Part shown: in pieces, positions 23,735-35,836 of the stretch | How the letters are laid out: each line of letters opens with the position of its first letter | Numbering within the stretch: the first letter of the stretch is position 1 | Origin: Tetraselmis striata | Taxonomy: Eukaryota; Chlorophyta; Chlorodendrophyceae; Chlorodendrales; Chlorodendraceae | Direction: 5' to 3' | Length of the DNA: 64,000 bases | Assembly: GCA_006384855.1 (NCBI GenBank) | Contig: VCJN01001381.1 | Span: forward strand, 103,728 to 167,727 | Made by a program: the position numbers and the translations under genes | Notes under the pieces: model-generated | What the model saw: the letters and a program-made list of their open reading frames with translations, nothing else | The model's database searches: none | Told to the model about the DNA's origin: nothing

Positions 23735-24400
23735 ATACTTTGGGGGGTGTGACCGTCATAATTTGGGGCTGTTAGTTCGTCCGGAGTTTATTTGAGTCAC
23801 ACACTCAAATAAAACACCTACTGAGGACTTATTCATCGGAGGGATTTTAATCCTTGTTGATAGTCAGGTTAGTTACTGCGTCAACACCTGAGGACTTAAT
23901 CACTTTTAAAACTGCCTTTATTTTGGGCGGGGTCTCCCCCCTCCCTTCACGGAGCCCTGGATTGTACTGGGAATGAGAAATTTCTCCAGCTATGGCGTCG
24001 AGCCCTCCCTCACATTGCCTTTTTATTTGTTGCGCATGATGTATCGCACTCTCGAAATGCTTTGCTCCGCAAGATGGGGCTTGCCCCAACTCGCATTACT
24101 CGAATGGGCCGACGCCCAAACGGGTAGGTCGGACCTTTCGTGGTCAGTGCCTGGTGTTTTGATGGCAGTGTTCCAACAGTGTTGGAAATTCAGTCATTGG
24201 CCTTCAATTGGTCTTGCATGATGCTTCGGCAATTTGCTTGTTGACTACGGCGGAGAGTCGCCTACTCGGGGCTTTCCGCAACTGGATCGCTTCCTAAACG
24301 GCCGTCGTAGAGATGCTACAAGGGCTTCAATGGTGCCAGTCCTGTCCCGGGGGCGAAAAAAAGTAGTACTTTGCGTTTGATCGGCTCTACCCCGCCGTAT
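23735..24400 (-). repeat. Dispersed repeat family C, copy 2 (inverted relative to copy 1)
   Basis: Reverse-complement match to 16055-16720 along its full length. Its outer end holds TTATGACGGTCACAC (complement of about 23745-23760). The boundaries are approximate. Confidence 0.7.
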
Positions 24401-25391
24401 AAGCATTTTGAGCGTGATGTTTTCGGAACCCCCCCCCCCCCCCCCCCCCCCCCTATCTGAACCCACCCCCCCCCCCCCCCTCATCCATGAGTTTTGTAGC
24501 TGGCTAATGCACTATGCAAAGCACTATCAACATCATTGTTCAGGTAGGGGTAAAATAAGCGCTGCAATTGTCCATATAATTATTGTGTAGCGGCAGCACA
24601 TACACTGCCATACATGCAGGCGGAGTGCATATCATTCGTTAAGGTATGAGGGTAGCATTCAGAGCACAAACCACACGATTAAAGCATTGTTTTATGGCTC
24701 ACTGCCATGCCCCTACCTTCAATCAGGCGCGTTTGCCCACCATATACAAGTGGTCATATATTTGCTGCGAGTGTTGGCTGCTACTGCATGATTATAGATA
24801 TGGCTATAGGTATAGATCTAGATCTAGATAGCGCTGCGCCTCCTTTCCTGCTGAAGTGCTGCAACATCATGTTGAACATTTCCGTTGTGGCAGGGAACAA
24901 AGCCGCAGCAGCTATACGGTGCACTCCAAAAATGTCTTACCCTCAACGGCGACAACCTCCGCTTTTGCCAACCCAGCATTGCGGTCATTTAGCCAATCGA
25001 GAAACAAATTGAAATCGAAATTGATCTACAACGTGCTCACTTATTGCTGCTCTCCGCTGGCCAAGCCGAGTTGCTTTTAGAACATGCTTTATCCAACCGT
25101 TGTGGGAACCCTATATAGGGGGTACGGATTCAGCTTCGTTCCGGCCTTCAATCTTTTCTCCCACGCCCCTCCTCCTTCCACGCCACTTGATATTGCCCCC
25201 CCCCCCCCCTTTGTCGGGCTGCCGTAGCGGGGGTGTCATGCATGGTGATCTATCTGCGGAAGCATATCTGTTCATGGTGGGTTACTTTGTTTGTTAGGGT
25301 AGCGGGAGGTAGTAGGGTTGGATGAAATGGCATATTTGAGGGACTGTCGGGACGATATGCGGTGGAGTGTATATAGCCATTCGATTGAGTG
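24400..25391. other. Intergenic stretch with C runs
   Basis: C runs at about 24430-24452 and 24468-24480. No gene is supported. Confidence 0.35.
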
Positions 25392-26340
25392 TCATTGAAG
25401 TTTTCTACAGAGGCGGATTATTGCATCAACGCCGGGAGCAGGTGGAGGGGGTTTGTCCGGGGGTTGCTTCATGCGGCGGAGGACAATGAGGTTATGGATG
25501 GCTTCTAGTGTTTTGTGCATTGTACCGCTGCGGCTGAGGGTGACCGGGATGATTTCAATCGGACACTTCCAACCTTGTTGACGTAGGCCCGGCGTTTACC
25601 GACATGTATATATGTTGGTATTTTTCGTGGATGAGAGCGCGTCCGGTGGCATGATTGAGACCAAACTCAGTGCAGTATTTGAATTCGATTATCTTTTATT
25701 TTTGGACTGCTCTGAGGTCGATGTTGGGAGACATGGTTCCGGTGGCCGGGTCCTAGTCGAATCCGACGACGCGTACCGCGTCCGGCTTGCAGTATTTTGG
25801 GCGGAGGGGGGGGGGGGTAGTATGGTCGTGGGGACCATAATGGGTGCTTGGACGGCGCTGGGACTTTTCGTTCCCCCTTTCTTGGGTGTCCGCTAGGCGG
25901 TCGGCCGGGGGTTGCCAATGCGCGGGGCGGTGTGTTTGATTCTGTTGGTTCGGTCGGAGATGAGGGTGTCTTTAATGGGGGAGGAGAAGTCGGCCACATC
26001 TTTCTTGCCTGCATCCATCGATAGTACGTGCAAGCGACCGCCGTTCATGACTTCCAACTCGTTCAGGGGGAGTTGAAGCGTGCCGCGGTGTGTCGGTTTG
26101 TCTCAAGGCTCGACATGGAGGGGCAGTTGCCTATCATGTGTCCGTTGCTGAGCTGATAGCCGCATTTCCCGCATCCATGTTAAGGACGGGGCTGATCTTT
26201 GCGTCTCATTCGGCTCGAGTGTGTTCCCCACATGAATTTTAGCCTGGTTTCTTTCCGAGATGGTGGTGACGTCCGAGGGGGTGACGAGGTCCGGCATTGC
26301 ACCCAAGTACTGCCATGAGTATATTGAATTGGGTGAGAAC
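25392..26340 (-). mobile_element. LINE remnant: C-terminal zinc finger and restriction-like endonuclease region
   Basis: Read on the minus strand, pieces in order are AMPDLVTPSDVTT (about 26300), a finger with CGKCGYQLSNGHMIGNC (about 26180-26130) followed by NRHTAARF, then KPDAVRVVGFD and IEFKYCTE (about 25790-25670). A C-terminal block GWKCPIEIIPVTLSRSGTMH follows (about 25585-25525), ending at a TGA at 25392-25394. A CCHC finger followed by an RPD...E-x-KY core and a GxxG(T) tail is typical of LINE proteins with a restriction-like endonuclease. The pieces lie in different frames and at least one in-frame stop is present, so it is dead. The reverse transcriptase part was not found. Confidence 0.5.
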
Positions 26341-26344
26341 GCAA

Positions 26345-27400
26345 CGGTGGGCCCTTTCCATGCGGCCCTTGGAAGGGCCGACAACCACCTCCATGGGCAA
26401 CTGCCGCCCTTCGCTGCCATAGCACTTTTGAGCAGTAGCACGGAAGACCACCGAGCACCATGAAAGCCACACAGTCGATAGCGGAGGCGCTGCGTGCGTA
26501 TGAGGGCGCACCCGCGCGCGCCCGCGCTCGCATGCGACAAACGACTACAAAACGATCCTAGGCACGTCCGACGACCGCCTAACTAGCCAACTGCCGGCTC
26601 GCGATCGCAGCTCTGCCTCACAACAACACGAATGCGCAGATACATTGAAAGCCGCCAATAGCCATCACTACGACCGATATAACCGCGGCGGCGCGGCGCG
26701 TATAAGAGGGGAGCAGCGGCGCCCATGCTCATCGTTTGCGACCCGCGAAATATCGACTGAGAATACTCGAAACCGTTATCAAAACCAAAACACCAATTCT
26801 CGGCCGGTCCGATGGTCGTCGGCATGTCCATTGCCAGCTACCGGGCAGCCCGGGCGTCCGATCTGGTGCTGCTGCGGACCGCGAGGAAACGGAGCTGGGG
26901 GCTCGCGCGGCGTCACCGCCGGCGGCACCTCCAAGATCGCGGAGGCCATAGCGACCAGGTGAGACGGCATGCGAGACGACGGGCGGTCACAAAGTGGGAC
27001 GACAGAGGAGGAAGCCTACGGCTCGCGCGCTGGCGTCACCCAACGCCCGCGAGCAAGGGGCATGGATTTTGGACGGCTAATCGCGTCCTCGCAGCGGCGG
27101 CTGGGTGGACCATGGTTGGCGGGTGTAGCGGCGGCCGGAACTATCTCGGGCGGAACTATCTATGCGCGGCCTGCCCGTTCGGGCGCGGCGTCATTGCATG
27201 TACGATAACGCGTGGCGCGGTGCGGACGACGGATGAGCACGCGCTTATTGCGGTGTGGAAGTCCGAGTACAATATCCGGGTACCGACGATGAAATATCCC
27301 TCTATGCTTTACTGGTAGAAGAAAAACAATTCAATTATGTAATAACATGTCGCTGCTGCCATGCTAGCTAGACGCTGCTACTATGCAATGGGATGCGGGG
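26345..27400 (+). other. Region with a possible promoter and an unassigned frame
   Basis: A TATAAGAGG motif at 26700 precedes a 168-codon frame (26812-27318) of unknown type, arginine- and glycine-rich, with a possible splice donor (CAG|GTGAGA) near 26960. No domain is recognised, so a gene is not called. Confidence 0.25.
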
Positions 27401-27519
27401 GCGGGAGAGGGGGGGGGGGGATCCCTCCGCCCTAAGAGGATTGAGGGGCAACCTCACAAATTCCCTACACAAACCGGTGAATGGCAGTATGAGGCTGGGA
27501 CATAGTGCTGTAGGAAAGG

Positions 27520-27740
27520 CTTACTAGCCCACGAGGAATCACTATGCTGCCAACCGCTAGGAGGGGGACTAGGGACTTGGCCTTGCGAGGGCTGCATGCT
27601 ACGCGCTTTAATCAGTGGACCCTATGCGGGTTCGTGCAACCGGGCCGTACGTCGGATGACATGCTTAGCATCAACGACTAAGTAGGGTAAAGTTGTAAGA
27701 CATTTAGATGTCAAATGTTTCAGGGGGACGAGAAGGGGTG
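27520..27740 (+). repeat. Dispersed repeat family D, copy 2
   Basis: Holds GCCCACGAGGAATCA, the core CCTATGCGGGTTCGTG, GGGCCGTACG and AAGTTGTAAGACATTT. It is the fullest copy together with that at 58905, with which it shares the GCCCACGAGGAATCAC start. G runs (27412, 27758) lie on either side. Confidence 0.55.
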
Positions 27741-28205
27741 GGAGGGGGTTGTAGATGGGGGGGGGGGGGGTAATAGAAATCAAGGTTTCCTGTTGTACCA
27801 TACTGCCTCGAATGTTGATACGTCCATTCTGAAAATTATTCGGCGTTTACTTAGGTAGGTGTCACTTAGGACATCGTGCGTGATCACTGCACTTAATAAT
27901 CACGTGTACACTTAAACTAGTCGCCCGAGGGCGGAGTGGAGCGGCCGGGGGGGGGGGGGGGGGGGGGGGATTGTCAACAATGGTGGGCGCTCGCCGCTTC
28001 AGCCACCCGCTGCTGCGCACGACCGTTACATACCTGCAGCAATTCGAGCGTCGATGCGGGGCTGAGCACTCGACCTGCTTGCGTGCAATAATGCCCGGTG
28101 GCCGCCTTGGTTGGATTCGGAGCCGCAGCCTTGTTACTCGCGTCGGTAGTCCGCAAACGCCGGCGATGGCTGATATGGGCAGCCCGCGCGTGCTCGTTGC
28201 ACGCG

Positions 28206-28640
28206 TTACATCGCTCCGCCCCTACCTTGCGCCGCGCCAATGCCGGGTTGCGCTCGTGACCGGTTTACGTACAAGTTGCGACCGGTTTCCGAGGTGGTGA
28301 TGTCGTTCGAGGGGGTGATGAGGTCCGGCATTGCACTCGTGACCAACGCCTGGTCTATGAGGTGGGAGTGTAGGGTCTGGTCGGAGGCGTCGCAGCCTAC
28401 TATAGCGTTGGCGTGTTGCCGGAGGGCGGTTTCAAGATTGTGAGGGGTGTCAGTGGTGGTGTAAATCCCGCCGACATGGCACGCCTTCGCGGGCGCGTCC
28501 GAGCCGCAGCCGCCAACGCCGTGATTTGCGTGTGACGAGTTGATTTTTTGAAATAGAGGACCGGGTAGCAGATTGGGCAGCGCTTCCGCCCGTCGGCATC
28601 GGCAATTGACGAGTTCGGCCGACGACACGGTACAAGTAGT
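28206..28640 (-). mobile_element. Second LINE-like remnant
   Basis: A 140-codon minus-strand frame contains AMPDLITPSNDITTSE (about 28335-28290). This aligns with AMPDLVTPSDVTT of the remnant at 26.3 kb, and the DNA also matches (GGGGGTGA(T/C)GAGGTCCGGCA). Upstream it has a CPIC motif in another frame (about 28600). It is probably a relative of the same element, more decayed. Confidence 0.35.
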
Positions 28641-28699
28641 GTGTGATTGATATTACACAATCGTTCATGTCACGAGCAAGTGTAGTGTCAGTGGTCGTC

Positions 28700-30329
28700 G
28701 GAGAGATCGTTGGCTATAGCGAGAAAGTTCCGCGATCGAAGTAGGTAGAAGCAGTAAATGTGGCATTAATATGGTGGACTCCAAAGTTGGTGGTTGTGGT
28801 CTGCGCTGCGGTATATGCCCAGCACTAGGCGGGACGATGCCACGTTGGCACTATCAACCTTGTATGGTGACTGATCTATAGACAATAATCAACATTACTA
28901 AGAAATAATTATATGAGTTTGATAATAATCTAAATAAATAAATTATATTACGTTTCCTAGGGCATTTTGAGAGGTCGAGGTCTACCATAGGGTTGTGACC
29001 CTAACACGATCTCCTCACACCGCCCGCATGCTGGAGGCCGTCATAACGTATTGCAGGATGGACGGCAACAATACCTTCTATCATATGGACCCATAAAAAG
29101 TAAGAAATAATATTTAGAAATAAGAAATATTTACATGACCGAGCTGCAAAAGGAGATCAGGAAATCAGCACCCAAAAGGGCGATAGGAAACGTCCACTGC
29201 AACAACTGCGGGGTGGAAGCAGCTACACAAGAGGGTGCGGAATGAGCACAGGCAGACGCATCAGACTTGAATGGCCGTATGCACTCCGGCAGAGAGAATG
29301 CCGCCCAAAGTACCATGCACGCAAGCATAGACTCGCTGCAACAACCCCCCGCGTGCGCGACAGGTGATGGCGGAACTCAGCAGGCTGGCTGGCGACAAAG
29401 TTTCGGCCAGCGCAGGATGTCAATATTTAAAAGTTAGAACTTGGCAACTTGCCTGCTACTCCGCGCGTCATCGCGATTATTCTCGGATGACGAATAATCC
29501 CCGTAATTGAATTGCACGGATTACAAAACGTTGTGTAAAGACACTCTTACTACATGTATTGCGACGAGTAGTCGCTACCTATTCTAAAACCACACAAGCC
29601 CGTATATACCAGTACGAAGTACGAGTTTATTCCTCGCGAGCACAAGTATACCGCATTCGTCCGCTCGGCCCTTGCTCTAAATGCTGTACCGGTACGTGGG
29701 CGACACGGATATTATTCCGCCGCGCCGCTGAGCGTAGACATCCAGTAGTGGCGGCGCTACGGACAACAACAGCCCTGTCTCGCCCTGCCGTTGACAACCT
29801 CACCCACCCAGTCTCCGTCAAAGAAACTCGTGCGACACTCAATATCAGACGGCCCGGCGCCTGTCGCGGATTGGCACGCTTCTCTCTTTCAGTGTGACGG
29901 CGGCGCGAAGCTACGACCTTGTTGCGACCACCTGAGTCCTAAGCAGCTCGACGATGGCGACCGCCTGTGCCGGTGAACTGGCCTGCAGACCAGCTGCTGC
30001 CCTGTCACCACTTCCTAGACGCGGAGGGCGAGGCGATGCCACGCCGGTGAGCGACGAGCACCGCCCCTCCTCTTGCAAATTTCTCTTATTACATCAGCAA
30101 TAACAGATTGATAATCCTGCGGCGTGGGGGAGAGGGGGGGGGGGGGTTGTTAGTGCTTACGTTCTGGCACTGCCAGAACGGCAGCACTAACATCGCGCCT
30201 GCGCGCTGACTCCAGCCCACACTCGATCAATATCCGCCAGCAAGAGCACATAGGGCAGCTCGCAAGAGGGCTTGGCCGTACAATATCCATAGCGGCTGCC
30301 TGTATGTGTCCCCCCTGTCCCTGTCTCCG
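28700..30329. other. Intergenic stretch, upstream side of the SET gene
   Basis: AT-rich near 28870-28970. Several short frames (29131-29328 minus, 29559-29897 plus) resemble nothing known. A G run lies at about 30132-30146. Confidence 0.35.
30149..30191. other. Near-perfect palindrome with 21-base arms
   Basis: GTTAGTGCTTACGTTCTGGC and its near complement GCCAGAACGGCAGCACTAAC abut with almost no loop, directly after a G run and about 140 bp before the SET start. It would extrude as a cruciform or fold as a hairpin in RNA. It could be a transposon footprint. Confidence 0.6.
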
Positions 30330-31267
30330 ATGCTGGTGGTTGCCACGCAGAGCCCGATGCCGGCGAGGCAGGCACCCTCAAGGTGGCGGCAACTGCGGCG
30401 CCGCACGCCGCTCTCCTGGGCCCCTATGGTGACCGCGGCATCGAGGCGACAGGTACATCCGGCCAGCTTGCGCATCCCCCCCCCCCCCCCCCCCCCCCCC
30501 CTTGTCTCCGTCCTTCTCCTCTGATGGGCGCATGCTAACATGCCATGCAATGCAGGTGATAGTGCGGATGGCGTCGGCGGAGGCGGGGGGCGCTGGGGCA
30601 GTAGAGGGCAATGATCCGGCGCCCTGCTCGGTGGAGCGCAGTGCGGCGTTCAGCAAGCTCGCCGGCGCGGCAGGCGTGACCATGGACCTGCAGCTGCTGT
30701 CCAGCGGGCCGCCGCGCAACTCGGGGCTGTTCTCGAGCGTGGAGGCTGCCCGCGGGCAGGTGCTGATGGAGGTGCCGCGCGCGGCGTGCTTGACCGTGGA
30801 CTACGTGGCTGGGCTCAGCCTGCCGTCCGAGGGGCAGTGGCCCAACCTGATCGAGGGGCTGAACAGGTGATGCCCGCGCTGTGTTGTTCCATGCCCTGTT
30901 GGGCTCATCCACCAGAGGGGGTGGCAGGGGGCAGCTGCATGACGGGAGGGAATCTGCTGAGTGGCGGCTGGCAATTGCGTGTGCAGGGACGAGCCGCTGC
31001 CGTGGGACTTGCTGCTGGCGTTGGCACTGGTGGACGCAAAGATGGGCGAGGGCGGCGCGTTCTGGGGGGTGCGGACCCTCCACCCTCTCTCTCCCCTTCT
31101 CAGCCCCGGGTGTTCCAACATACATGCGACTACCGTGCATGATTGAAGGGCTGGAGTGCTCATGGCGCACACGTTGAAGGCATCAGTGCTGGCATGAAGA
31201 TTCACGCCATTTAACTTGATGGCATGGCGCATCCCATGGCGCCAGATGCGCTTCCTGAAGCGCCTGT

Positions 31268-31298
<31 letters not shown>

Positions 31299-33741
31299 GG
31301 GTAGCTGACTGCGGGCAACAGTACCAACGGGTGCTGACTGAGAATAAGGATCCGCCCTGCCTGTCCGAGGTTAGATTTAGACAAAACTGTACTAGAACCA
31401 TGGCGAATATTTTACTAGTTGAGGGTAGCATTAAGGTTCATTACATAGGTGCGTCGGTACCTGAAGAGGCATTGGGACGCTAGCATGATTACCCCGCCCA
31501 TGATAACGCCAAAGTCCTGCCCTGCAGGAGTACGTGGCGTCCGTGCTGCCAGGCGAGGAGGAGCTGAGCGTCCCGTTCTGCCTGCCGCCGAGCGTACTGC
31601 CGGAGTTTCAGCACGCGGCGCTGCAAGCGGGCGCAGAGGCGCAGCGGGAGCGCCTGGCCGCCCTGTTCCCGGGTCTCGCGAGCCCGAGAGCAACCGGTGG
31701 CCTGCCGCCGCTGCTGCGCACGTACGCGCTCGTGCGCAGCCGCGCCTTCCGCGCCTCGGAGGACAGCTTCGCGTTTGTGCCCTTCCTGGACGCTGCCAAC
31801 CACGCGCCCGACCCAAACGCTGACTTCCGCCGTGACGACGCAGGTGCGCCCTCGTCTGCCCTGGGACAGAATAGTCTAGACCTGGATGCCGGAGTGGGAA
31901 AAAGAACACTGCAAACCATATCTGCCCTCCGTGTCATAGGCCAGACATATATCTATATGTACGTGTGTTCCTATATATACATTCATATATAGGCATACAA
32001 ATAGGGGCAAAACAGATATATATATATATACACACATATGATCTATATCTATAATATGTCTATTTCTACATCCATATACACATTATCTATGTATTGATGT
32101 ATGCATATACATTATCTATATCTATTATATGTCTACATCTGTACCCATAGATACATATCTGTATACGTACAGATGTTTACATATATCTGGTCTATATATG
32201 TAGCATGAATAATCCATAATATGTGGATATATATGTATACATACATATATATACATACACATCTGTATGTATATATATATATATCTGTATACATACATAT
32301 ACATATACATACATGTCTGTATATACATATATATATATACATACACACACACACACCTCTCTTCCTATGGTTCGCAAGCAAGCCCAGTGGCGGGCTATGC
32401 TACGGTTCTGATAGGCCTGTTGGCGTCCGTATGCGAGCGGCCGGCCCAGCGAAGCCATGTTGTGTCCCTGGTTGTAAGCAACCAGCAATTGATGCTTTCT
32501 CTTGGGGTTGGGGGCGGAGGGTGTTGTTGTGGGGGGGGGGGGGGGGGGGTGGGTGGAGAGGGGCTTCCAAGCCACAGTCACAGGGAAGGGTTTGCTGTCA
32601 ATGCTGCGCGTTTGCGCATGCCCACCTGATTGGGTTGGTTCCTTCCACGTGCTGACGGCAGGCGTGTGGCAGCTGGTGGCGCTGCGGGACATTGCGGTGG
32701 GCGAGGAGGTCTGCATCAGCTACACGGGGGAAGAGGTAGAGTGTTGGCAAGCCCTGCATGTCATCGCTCGAGAGGATGGTTGCTGATGCGGTCCCAAAGT
32801 GCGTGCTCGGTAGCGCTGATTGGGTGTTGGCGTTTGGCAGGGCTACACCAACAGGCGGCTCATGGCGCAGTACGGCTTTGTCCCCAGTGAAGGCAACCCT
32901 GCGGACCGCATTGACCTCGAGGTGCATCATCATCCCCTCCCCCCTTTTCGACTTTGCTCCAGCGCTACGTTAGCTGCTGCCTTGCGGCATCCTCGCCGCG
33001 TGCAATGCGGCTGACATGTGGGACATCCTTGCAGGAGGACCTCGGGCTGTCCGCGGAGCAATTGGCTGGCAAGCAGTTGAGCGGCTCCAAGCTAGAGGTG
33101 ATCCCTGCCTGCCTATCATACACGCTCTGGCCAACTCCGCGTGGGCTGCTGCAACTAAAGGGTTCACGGTGTCGCTCAGGCTGCCGTGGGGCCGGATCTT
33201 GCTAGCATGGCATCGGGTCAAAACGTATACCTGTTCTCGGTGTGCCCCCCCTCCCCCCTTCTCCAATCTTTCAGCAATACCGACCCCATTGCTCCGCAGC
33301 ATACCATCATGCTGATATCCCGACTGCGCCCTACCCATACTAGACCATCCGATCCCTGCCTTTGGTGGACGATGAGCAGCAGCCACTCACTGGTACGGAG
33401 CAATTCGCAGAACTTCTCCTGGAGAAGTGCAAGCACGCGCTGGAGGGTAAGCCTTCCCCCTCCCCGACGCCCTCCATGGCCGGAACCATTGCTGGACTCA
33501 CGACAACAGTTCAACGGCTCGTGTACGGGAGGCATGACCTGCATGCTTGTGGCTAACTTTCCCACCCGGATGAACATGCGTAGCCTTCCCCACAACACTA
33601 GAAGAGGATAGCGCGACGCTGTCCACGCTGTCGGCGAGCGGGCCGGAGCGAGCGATGGCAGCTGCGACGGCGTACCGCCTTCAGCGGAAGCAGCTGCTCA
33701 GCTGCGCGCGTGGCTTGCTGGAGCGCTACCTCAAGCTTTGA
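30330..33741 (+). CDS. SET-domain protein methyltransferase, Rubisco LSMT-like, plastid targeted (9 exons)
   Basis: Exons 30330-30452, 30556-30866, 30987-31068, 31528-31843, 32662-32735, 32841-32921, 33035-33097, 33344-33446 and 33602-33741 join in phase to 430 residues. The first about 45 residues are Arg/Ser/Thr/Pro-rich without acids and end at VIVRMA, which looks like a plastid transit peptide. The SET domain starts near LQLLSSGPPRNSGLFSSVEA. An inserted helical region follows (FWGEYVASVLPG), then FVPFLDAANHAPDPNADFR with the conserved NH, GEEVCISYTGEE, and YGFVPSEGNPADRI. The C-terminal part ends with a helical substrate-binding region (YRLQRKQLLSCARGLLERYL). Relatives methylate lysines of Rubisco or other plastid proteins using SAM; the substrate here is unknown. 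Intron 4 holds a large TA/CATA microsatellite. The TAG acceptor of exon 8 was chosen by phase. Confidence 0.85.
31320..31455 (-). repeat. Dispersed repeat family B, copy 2 (in SET intron 3)
   Basis: Inverted match to 7843-7985, described there. It follows a (TG)n plus G run at 31265-31301. Confidence 0.5.
31945..32370. repeat. TA/CATA-rich microsatellite in SET intron 4
   Basis: About 420 bp of imperfect TATACATA/ATATCTGTATACATA repeats ending in (CA)n. It gives Tyr/Ile-rich frames on both strands that are not genes. Confidence 0.85.
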
Positions 33742-35543
33742 GACCTCATGCCCATGGTCTTCATCCACACCCACACCCACACCATGACCACGTGCCCGCG
33801 CAATGCGACACGGGGCAGAGCCCGTCGACCGCGTTACGTCGCGATTACCTAGCGGCACACGTATCTCCGAGGCTCCGACCAGTCGCCACTTATGTAAGCC
33901 TGCGATCGCTGCCTCGACACAGCGCCTCCATACCTTCCCGAGACAACATAGCCACCACAGCCGCCGAATTAGCTCAAGCTCAAGTCGAACCGAGTATCTG
34001 AGAAGCTTTCGGGTTTATATACCCCAGGGAACGGGCACATTGGGCGTCAACCTCATATGCGTGGGAACTTAGAGTGGATCAGTAATACATTCGCGGTTTC
34101 GACTTGACTGCTCAGCGCGACTGCGGGTCGGCGATCCGCTACGGGTGGGTACTCGACACGCCGCATATCAGCAGTTGCTGATGGACTCACGCGATGCAAG
34201 GGCGGAGTAGCAGTGGTATCGAGGGTATCAGAGATTCCTTACACGACCAACAATTTGGATACGGCACTGTTTGCCAGGAATTTGGGATACGGCACTGTTT
34301 GCCAGGCAGTTTGGCACTTGGGGAGGAGGGGACTGAGTTTGTGACAGGAAGCGGAGGGTTTGGGGGGGGGGGGGGGGGGGGGTTCTTGAAGCTGGCGCGT
34401 CCCTCCGGGTCAACAGCGCGGCAAAGCAACCAACGCGAAGGCTCACTCACGATCACTGCCAGGCCCTGGGCGGTCAGCTCGCTTGGAACGGTACAGGCGG
34501 GATGAATCGCTGCCAGCACTAGGCTGCAGCGTCAACGGTAGCGGCTGCACCGGGCTTGGGTCGTCCAGCAGCCATCATGGCGCCAGGCTTGGATCGCTTC
34601 AGCATGTGGCGCGCGAAACGGCGGTTTCGAGTACTCGTAGCAGCCTATCGCTATCGCGCGCATACGTGGATACTACTTTGCGGTACCTTAGCTTGACACG
34701 TCATTTGCTGAGAGGCTTTGAGGAATCACGTTTAGATCCATATCATACAGCGACCGCAGAAAGCACGCCTCGCACGCCCCCTCCCGCCGAATTCCGGCTG
34801 ACAAATCTGCTAGAAATCCAGAACGCATGGATGGAGAGTCTCGCGGGTTCCAGGCTGGCATGCACAGACAACGATGTTTTGCGGATGTAATCACACTAAG
34901 ACGTACCATATGCTGGCGGCCTCCGGGAAGCCCCAGCCGCGTACACCTCATCACACGCGGATAAACATGACATGTGCGCATGCATTTTACACCGGGTGCT
35001 TGTGCGAGCGTGGCGCGGAAAATACGAGATGATCACATAACTACTAAATGTAAAATTAATTGGCGGATAGCACGGGTAGTAATCTTAAAACACCGGTCTG
35101 TAGTCCCAGAAGGAAATCAGGTCGTGGCCAGGTGAGGGGGCGGTGCAGTGGCCTGTCGCCGTCTGCTACTCCTCACGCGGCCGCTAATGTCAGCCGTAGT
35201 ACTTTCATCACTTACTTGTCCCACACAGCAGCAACAGTAGTTACAGCAGCACCAGCACTCTTACTAGCTCGGGCACTCTGCGCTCTACCACCCATCACAA
35301 TCATCAACGCAAGTCGTCGCATAAGGGACGTTTTTATCACCGATCATGAACGGAACATCAAAAGGTTCGTTATCGCACGTACCACATCCTATCTGACAGC
35401 TCGGCGATCGAACCGCTCAAACCACCGATCGCTGTACGCGAGGCAGTCCCGACGGTTGGATTGGCTGAGCTGGCCTTGCACCAGCCGCCCGCCGCCCAGC
35501 TCGACTCGAGCCGAGCGCGAACAGCGCCTGTCGTGCGCGGCGG
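33742..35543. other. Intergenic stretch between the SET and GAPDH genes
   Basis: No supported gene. It holds a small direct repeat (34252-34306), a G run (about 34363-34382) and a TGTAA motif at about 33893 that could end the SET transcript. Confidence 0.4.
34252..34306 (+). repeat. Two tandem 27-28 bp repeats
   Basis: The unit reads AATTTGGATACGGCACTGTT followed by TGCCAGG, present twice with one inserted G, plus a fading third start (CAGTTTGGCAC). Confidence 0.8.
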
Positions 35544-35548
35544 TATAA
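35544..35548 (+). promoter_or_regulatory. TATA box of the GAPDH gene
   Basis: CGGTATAACC lies about 75 bp upstream of the ATG, the only TATA-like site at a sensible distance. Confidence 0.5.
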
Positions 35549-35621
35549 CCTCCCCCCTGCCCAAGCAATCGATCACACCTGCATCCGTCCTATCCCACAC
35601 TCCGTTCCGTTGCCAGATACG

Positions 35622-35798
35622 ATGGCTGCCGCTACCTGCTCCATGGCCTCTGCCGCCCGCGTGGTGGCCGGCCCCCGCGTCTCCTCCAAGGTGAGCGAAG
35701 CACAGCTCGCCGCCGGCGCGACAACTGCGCCGACTGCATCCCAGCCCCAGTCCGCTCCGCCGAACCTTATCCAATATTCCGCCCACCTGCGACCTCAT

Positions 35799-35836
<38 letters not shown>

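Noticed and set aside
31945-32380. Tyr/Ile-rich frames on both strands
   Set aside because: Products of the TA/CATA microsatellite in a SET intron.
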